A stretch of DNA of 64,000 bases from Stomorhina lunata (taxonomy: Eukaryota; Arthropoda; Insecta; Diptera; Rhiniidae): NCBI GenBank assembly GCA_933228675.1, contig OW121741.1, positions 131,887,290 to 131,951,289 of the forward strand, read 5' to 3'. The notes under the pieces were generated by a model, which was given only the letters and a program-made list of their open reading frames with translations, made no database searches and was not told where the DNA came from. This document shows positions 58,896 to 64,000 of this stretch, one piece after another (position 1 is the first letter of the stretch; each line of letters begins with the position of its first letter). Both the position numbers and the translations under genes were made by a program.

Positions 58896-59830
58896 TCTAT
58901 GCAAAAAGCTTGTTGACCATATTTTTCGCTATATTTTCTTGGAAATATAATAAAATTCATCAATATCTCTAAGAAGTATTAAGTAGATTTCCCTATTTGT
59001 TGAAATGTTAAAAAAATGTTTGTTATTTTTTATAAAAATTTAGTTGTTAATTATAAGTTTAAGGCCAAATATGCAAATATATGCAGATTATTTATATACT
59101 AAAGTAAAGACAAGACTATTAGCTTTAAACTAAGAAAAGTTTTTATTCAAAAGTATCCCGTTATAAAAAATTATAGATAAAAATATTTAAACAATTTTTT
59201 TTTTCAAAATATTTTAAATATATTTTCTCATAATGAAGAAAACTGACCCTAAGCTAATAATTTTCAAGGCTATTTTTACTATTTTGAAACATGTTAAGGA
59301 AACTTTAGGTGTATTTTATTTAAAATAAGTAGAAAGCTTTTGATTTTAAATCAACTATGCAAATATATGCAGCTGATTTGTATACTAGAATACAGCCAAG
59401 ACTTCAGACATTAAATGTATAGAATTTCTACTCTGAAGTTTTCCAGTACAAAAAGATATAACTAAAAATGTTTAAAAAAAATTATTTTGATTATATTTTT
59501 ATCATATTTTGGTCATAAAATAGGAAATAGATCTTTAGCTAACAAGTTTCTTATTCTCTTTTAAATCTGTTATTATATATAGATTTAAGTTATTTTTAAT
59601 AGAATTTAAATAACTAAATGTTAATTGATAGTATGAGAGGTAAGAACTTTTGTAAAATAAATTAGCAAAATCTAAAATCATCTAAAATTAAAGCCTAGGA
59701 CTTCAGGCTTTATATAGTTAAATAAATCGTCTGCATATATTTACATATTTGGACTAATAAGCACATATATGCAAACAATTTATATAATTATAGAAAGTTA
59801 AGATCTTAGGCTTTAACATAACATAATCAT

Positions 59831-60400
59831 ACAATTTATAGATTTCCATTTCAAAAGTTATAAACTCTCAAAGAGTAAGTTTTTATTGAAAAAAACTTGT
59901 ATTGTTTATAAAACTAAAATAAAAAATTTTTTGAATTGCCGTTTCAAAAATTGTTTTGCATAATTTAATTTTCTAAAAATAGTAACCGTTTTTCCTAAGA
60001 TTTTTCCCAAAGTCTTTTAACTCAGGGGGTGTATGTTTTTGTACAAACAAATTATGCTCATAAAATTTTCCCAACCCATTTAAACACCTTGCCACCTTAA
60101 AACAAAAATTCGTAACGTATTTTCTTCTGCTAAAAAAGAAGTCATGCTCAGGTGGCTCTGCCACCAAACAATACAAGCAAATGCCTTAACATTAGACAGT
60201 AGAAGTAACCTGACTTTAAGCAAAGACATATGGCTCAAACTTAACTTAAAAAATATAACTATTCTAGAACTCTTTAGAATAAAAACTCTTTAGAATAAAA
60301 ACATTTCTTTGGCAAAGGGTGGGAATGTGTGTGAAAAAAGGCTAGTACAAATTTTTACAATAAATATTTTTTAAATAATATTTTTTTTTCTAAAACTTAC
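59831..60400 (-). other. Ham intron next to the PR-domain exon
   Basis: Unique AT-rich DNA. A 67-codon minus-strand open frame (59973-60176) has a moderately diverse product (MYCLVAEPPEHDFFFSRRKY onwards) but no splice sites that would join ham, and I do not recognise it. The 60395-60400 end is the GTAAGT donor. Confidence 0.4.
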
Positions 60401-60560
60401 CATTATCACGTTCACTTCTGTCATCACTGCTATGTATTGAGGAACCATTATGCATTTCACCATTGGCTATAAGATCATTGTGCTCGTATAAATTTTTGGG
60501 CCGACCATCTATAATAATTTCTTCACCAGCCTCAATATCACGATTGGATTCGTACCAAAG
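60401..60560 (-). CDS. ham: hamlet exon: end of PR domain and acidic linker
   Basis: 160 bp, starts in phase 0 after a TTTAG acceptor and ends with one base of a split codon before GTAAGT. The translation begins LWYESNRDIEAGEEIIIDG. RDIEAGEE matches the (R/K)DI-x-PGEEL signature that closes PR/SET domains in PRDM3/16 proteins, so the PR domain ends here. The rest (RPKNLYEHNDLIANGEMHN, then a Ser/Asp-rich stretch ending SDDRSERDN) is a hydrophilic linker toward the zinc fingers. The split codon completes as GCC (Ala) with the exon at 43868, which supports the 16.5 kb intron between them. PR domains of this subfamily have been linked to histone methylation; nothing here shows that this copy is active. 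Confidence 0.9.
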
Positions 60561-60635
60561 CTAAATGGAAAAGATATTTAAAACAGGTTTATTAAATGTT
60601 ACGAATTTTTTTAATTTTGGAACTGAAAAACTTAC

Positions 60636-60773
60636 ACATCCCGCTACATAGAAATTATTGAAATTAGCCTCTTTTTCACTCTCTAAATTAGTGGAAGTGC
60701 GTATTTTCTTTAACAAGCCTTTGACTTCAGGTGAGGGTTCCAGGAGACTGCGTATATGGGAAATGGGTAGAAT
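60636..60773 (-). CDS. ham: hamlet exon: N-terminal part of the PR domain seen here
   Basis: 138 bp, 46 codons, phase 0 at both ends. Acceptor TTCAG just above 60773; donor GTAAGT below 60636. The peptide begins ILPISHIRSLLEP and contains VKGLLKKIRTSTNLESEKEA, then NFYVAGC. The stretch from GLLKKIRTS onward occupies the position of the NWL-x-YVR-x-A block in PR/SET domains of PRDM proteins, followed by the strand before the GEE motif supplied by the next exon. It lies 75 bp upstream of the next exon, a normal short fly intron. Upstream coding sequence must exist but I found no further exon between 60774 and 64000; the next 5' exon is probably past the 11 bp minisatellite and outside the window. 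Confidence 0.85.
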
Positions 60774-61302
60774 CTGAATGTAGAAAAATTTAACAAAAAA
60801 AATTTTGTAAATTTTAATAACAGTAAAGAAATGTAAATTGAAATAAAGAGAAAAAAGAAAGAACTAGAATTTTAAAATAATTTTCAAATCCTGTATTATT
60901 TTTTATACAATTTTTCTAAAGGAACGTTTTTATTTGTAAGTTAGGTGCTGCCATCTATTGTATAGTGGCTTTAACATTTATATAAAAGTATATTAAGAAA
61001 TTAGTAACGGCATTTAGGGGTTTGTGTCTTTACTATAACCTAGGGACTTATAACAGAATCATGTTAAAATTTTGTTTTTTGTTTACTGTAAACATATTTT
61101 TTATTCGTTTTGAGAGGTATTTTTTAATGCAGATTAAATTTCATGAAATTTAAACAAGACTTTATTATTTGTATTACTTAAAACTTTAATTCAGCAACAT
61201 TTTTGTGTTACTATCATTTCGAAAGGAAACCTTACGAAGTGATGAAATATGTGATTCTTAGAGAGTTTTTATATTTCGGTTGGAATTGAGTTTTTGTTTT
61301 AT
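60774..61302 (-). other. Ham intron, unique part upstream of exon 60636-60773
   Basis: Non-repetitive AT-rich intron DNA. A TGCTGCCATCTATTG stretch at 60948 resembles sequence often seen in fly transposon remnants, but I cannot assign it. No additional PR-domain exon was found here. Confidence 0.45.
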
Positions 61303-63140
61303 TTCTGTTCTAGTTCTGTTCTGTTCTGTTCTAGTTCTGTTCTAGTTCTGTTCTAGTTCTGTTCTAGTTCTGTTCTAGTTCTGTTCTAGTTCTGTTCTAG
61401 TTCTGTTCTAGTTCTGTTCTAGTTCTGTTCTAGTTCTGTTCTAGTTCTGTTCTAGTTCTGTTCTAGTTCTGTTCTAGTTCTGTTCTAGTTCTGTTCTAGT
61501 TCTGTTCTAGTTCTGTTCTAGTTCTGTTCTAGTTCTGTTCTAGTTCTGTTCTAGTTCTGTTCTAGTTCTGTTCTAGTTCTGTTCTAGTTCTGTTCTAGTT
61601 CTGTTCTAGTTCTGTTCTAGTTCTGTTCTAGTTCTGTTCTAGTTCTGTTCTAGTTCTGTTCTAGTTCTGTTCTAGTTCTGTTCTAGTTCTGTTCTAGTTC
61701 TGTTCTAGTTCTGTTCTAGTTCTGTTCTAGTTCTGTTCTAGTTCTGTTCTAGTTCTGTTCTAGTTCTGTTCTAGTTCTGTTCTAGTTCTGTTCTAGTTCT
61801 GTTCTAGTTCTGTTCTAGTTCTGTTCTAGTTCTGTTCTAGTTCTGTTCTAGTTCTGTTCTAGTTCTGTTCTAGTTCTGTTCTAGTTCTGTTCTAGTTCTG
61901 TTCTAGTTCTGTTCTAGTTCTGTTCTAGTTCTGTTCTAGTTCTGTTCTAGTTCTGTTCTAGTTCTGTTCTAGTTCTGTTCTAGTTCTGTTCTAGTTCTGT
62001 TCTAGTTCTGTTCTAGTTCTGTTCTAGTTCTGTTCTAGTTCTGTTCTAGTTCTGTTCTAGTTCTGTTCTAGTTCTGCTCTAGTTCTGTTCTAGTTCTGTT
62101 CTAGTTCTGTTCTAGTTCTGTTCTAGTTCTGTTCTAGTTCTGTTCTAGTTCTGTTCTAGTTCTGTTCTAGTTCTGTTCTAGTTCTGTTCTAGTTCTGTTC
62201 TAGTTCTGTTCTAGTTCTGTTCTAGTTCTGTTCTAGTTCTGTTCTAGTTCTGTTCTAGTTCTGTTCTAGTTCTGTTCTAGTTCTGTTCTAGTTCTGTTCT
62301 AGTTCTGTTCTAGTTCTGTTCTAGTTCTGTTCTAGTTCTGTTCTAGTTCTGTTCTAGTTCTGTTCTAGTTCTGTTCTAGTTCTGTTCTAGTTCTGTTCTA
62401 GTTCTGTTCTAGTTCTGTTCTAGTTCTGTTCTAGTTCTGTTCTAGTTCTGTTCTAGTTCTGTTCTAGTTCTGTTCTAGTTCTGTTCTAGTTCTGTTCTAG
62501 TTCTGTTCTAGTTCTGTTCTAGTTCTGTTCTAGTTCTGTTCTAGTTCTGTTCTAGTTCTGTTCTAGTTCTGTTCTAGTTCTGTTCTAGTTCTGTTCTAGT
62601 TCTGTTCTAGTTCTGTTCTAGTTCTGTTCTAGTTCTGTTCTAGTTCTGTTCTAGTTCTGTTCTAGTTCTGTTCTAGTTCTGTTCTAGTTCTGTTCTAGTT
62701 CTGTTCTAGTTCTGTTCTAGTTCTGTTCTAGTTCTGTTCTAGTTCTGTTCTAGTTCTGTTCTAGTTCTGTTCTAGTTCTGTTCTAGTTCTGTTCTAGTTC
62801 TGTTCTAGTTCTGTTCTAGTTCTGTTCTAGTTCTGTTCTAGTTCTGTTCTAGTTCTGTTCTAGTTCTGTTCTAGTTCTGTTCTAGTTCTGTTCTAGTTCT
62901 GTTCTAGTTCTGTTCTAGTTCTGTTCTAGTTCTGTTCTAGTTCTGTTCTAGTTCTGTTCTAGTTCTGTTCTAGTTCTGTTCTAGTTCTGTTCTAGTTCTG
63001 TTCTAGTTCTGTTCTAGTTCTGTTCTAGTTCTGTTCTAGTTCTGTTCTAGTTCTGTTCTAGTTCTGTTCTAGTTCTGTTCTAGTTCTGTTCTAGTTCTTT
63101 TCTAGTTCTGTCCTAGTTCTGTTCCAGTTCTGTTCTTGTT
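61303..63140. repeat. 11 bp minisatellite (AGTTCTGTTCT)n, about 165 copies
   Basis: Unit AGTTCTGTTCT on the plus strand, AGAACAGAACT on the transcribed ham strand. Apart from a short CTGTT expansion at the left edge, I see one internal substitution (TCTGCTCTAG near 62076) until the degenerate right edge from about 63096. Because 11 is not a multiple of 3 and the unit contains TAG on both strands at unit junctions, every frame is closed, so it is noncoding. Confidence 0.97.
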
Positions 63141-64000
63141 CTTATTTAGTTTCTGTTTTCTACTAAATCTAGCTCTGTAATGGTATTAGTTTAAAAGAAT
63201 TACTTAACTCTATCTGATCTTTTTATCCCATTGCCATAGTAAGTCAATATGATAAAATTTCGAAGTCTTATTGAAAAATTCCTTTACTTTCCAATTAACT
63301 TTTTAGTCATCCCCTTCCCACTGTGCTGTCTTATGATATGATAAATGAATTGAGCGTGACAAGAGTTGTCTTAAGGTCGTACATCCCTTTCTCTAAGACA
63401 ATGACACGACTAATTAAAGTTAGGGAAACCACACAAAAGAAGCGTACAGGACACAATTCATTCTACACGGTAGCCACTGCTACCTACTCACAAAATAACA
63501 CACTTGTGCCCAGAAAACGCAAGATCTCTTAAGACAAACATACGACGTCTTAGGGTCTAGTAAATTTTAAAAGAAGCATGCAAGAAATTAAAATTAATAG
63601 CAATACCCTAGAGTATTCGAAAGATAGAAAACTCAACAAGCCAGAACGGGTTGCTCAAATTAAAAACAGTTATCTCTATTTGTCTATAACAAATTGCTTA
63701 GAATTTATAGAGAAATCCTTTTTTTGTGTCCTTTTTTGAAGAAAAAATATTTGTGTTTTTTTTCTTGTAGTTTCTGGTATATACGAGTATGAGCTTGTAA
63801 ATTTGCCACTGCTGGGTTTGTTTAATATAATTCATAATCTGTTTTTTTTATTTTCAAAAATCCTTTAGCCAACAATTAACACACACAGCCTGCAGTTTAA
63901 CAGCTAAAGCATCCTTTTTGTGTTAATATTTTTTTTTTGCATTTTTTTTTTGCAAAATTGATGATGATAAAGACGTCTCGCCTTATTTTACATTAACTAG
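63141..64000. other. Unique sequence at right edge, no recognisable exon
   Basis: Non-repetitive, moderately AT-rich, probably ham intron or 5' region. A 69-codon plus-strand open frame (63323-63532) has a Thr/Arg/Lys-rich product I do not recognise; it is antisense to ham and likely chance. Runs of T occur near 63716, 63752 and 63928. No PR-domain sequence was found in the minus frames. Confidence 0.4.

Larger units (their letters stand above)
58101..59830 (-). repeat. Diverged tail of the inverted octamer array
   Basis: Scattered copies with the full ATGCAAAT core near 58466, 59072 and 59347 and a diverged copy near 59769, with AAGACTTCAGGC-like neighbours. Broken by a 116 bp MITE and a pogo-like terminus (listed separately). 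Confidence 0.75.
19210..60773 (-). other. ham: hamlet (PRDM3/PRDM16 family) locus, 3' six coding exons; 5' end outside window
   Basis: Six minus-strand exons were read at 60636-60773, 60401-60560, 43721-43868, 39098-39254, 22153-23079 and 19210-20364. Every junction has an AG acceptor and a GTAAGx or GTGAGT donor, and the frame is continuous through all five introns (75 bp, 16.5 kb, 4.5 kb, 16.0 kb and 1.8 kb). The joined product is 894 residues to the TAA stop. Its domain order is that of EVI1/MEL1/Hamlet: PR domain, first zinc-finger cluster, linker, PLDLS, second cluster. Known of the family: Drosophila Hamlet is a nuclear DNA-binding factor that switches dendrite and cell fate in sensory-neuron lineages and modulates Notch output. 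Inferred: the start codon and the first half of the PR domain lie to the right of 64000. Introns are almost wholly repetitive. Confidence 0.93.

Noticed and set aside
61303..63140. TGTTCT half-sites of steroid receptors in the 11 bp minisatellite
   Set aside because: The half-site is not arranged as the inverted repeat with 3 bp spacing that steroid receptors need, and flies use different ecdysone sites. Probably coincidence.

Overview
This window looks like nuclear DNA from a higher fly (Diptera, Brachycera; a calyptrate such as a blowfly would fit, but that is inference). It is extremely AT-rich and packed with tandem repeats. I recognise one gene: the minus-strand orthologue of Drosophila hamlet (ham), the insect member of the PRDM3/PRDM16 (EVI1/MEL1) zinc-finger family. 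Six coding exons lie between 60773 and 19210. They join in frame (138+160+148+157+927+1155 bp = 2685 bp, 894 codons plus stop) and give the C-terminal half of the PR domain, a six-finger N-terminal cluster, a low-complexity linker, a PLDLS CtBP-binding motif and a three-finger C-terminal cluster. The 5' end of the gene lies beyond the right edge. No other gene, tRNA, rRNA or CRISPR array is supported.

Region by region. 1-18715 is downstream of ham: long arrays of 28-31 bp AT-rich units, each a small inverted repeat, alternating with unique islands of roughly 0.7-1.3 kb (1376-2430, 5086-5940, 8061-8780, 11281-12130, 15426-16700). 18716-19209 is the ham 3' region. 19210-23079 holds the two large 3' coding exons, separated by a 1.8 kb intron that is almost entirely a 31 bp satellite. 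23080-39097 is a 16 kb intron with AAAGCTTT-type and TTACGATATT-type repeats, and a 5.04 kb foldback-type transposon at 30492-35530 with 9 bp target duplications. From about 39000 to 49470 the introns carry several dozen evenly spaced copies of TGACCTTTGACC(T/C). Its reverse complement, AGGTCAAAGGTCA, is the consensus DR1 nuclear-receptor element. 50340-59830 is a pair of oppositely oriented arrays built on TGCATATATTTGCATATTT, which contains the POU octamer ATTTGCAT. They are interrupted by a 1.74 kb hAT-like element (51803-53539), a 116 bp MITE (58547-58662) and a pogo/Tigger-like terminus (about 58749-58895). 60401-60773 holds two exons around a 75 bp intron. 61303-63140 is a nearly perfect 11 bp minisatellite.

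The most interesting signals are the intronic DR1 array in a neural-fate transcription factor gene, the foldback element, and the way satellite unit length changes symmetrically in both hairpin arms. Exon boundaries were read from splice signals and frame continuity. Repeat boundaries are approximate, usually within 20-50 bp. Copy counts were made by eye.
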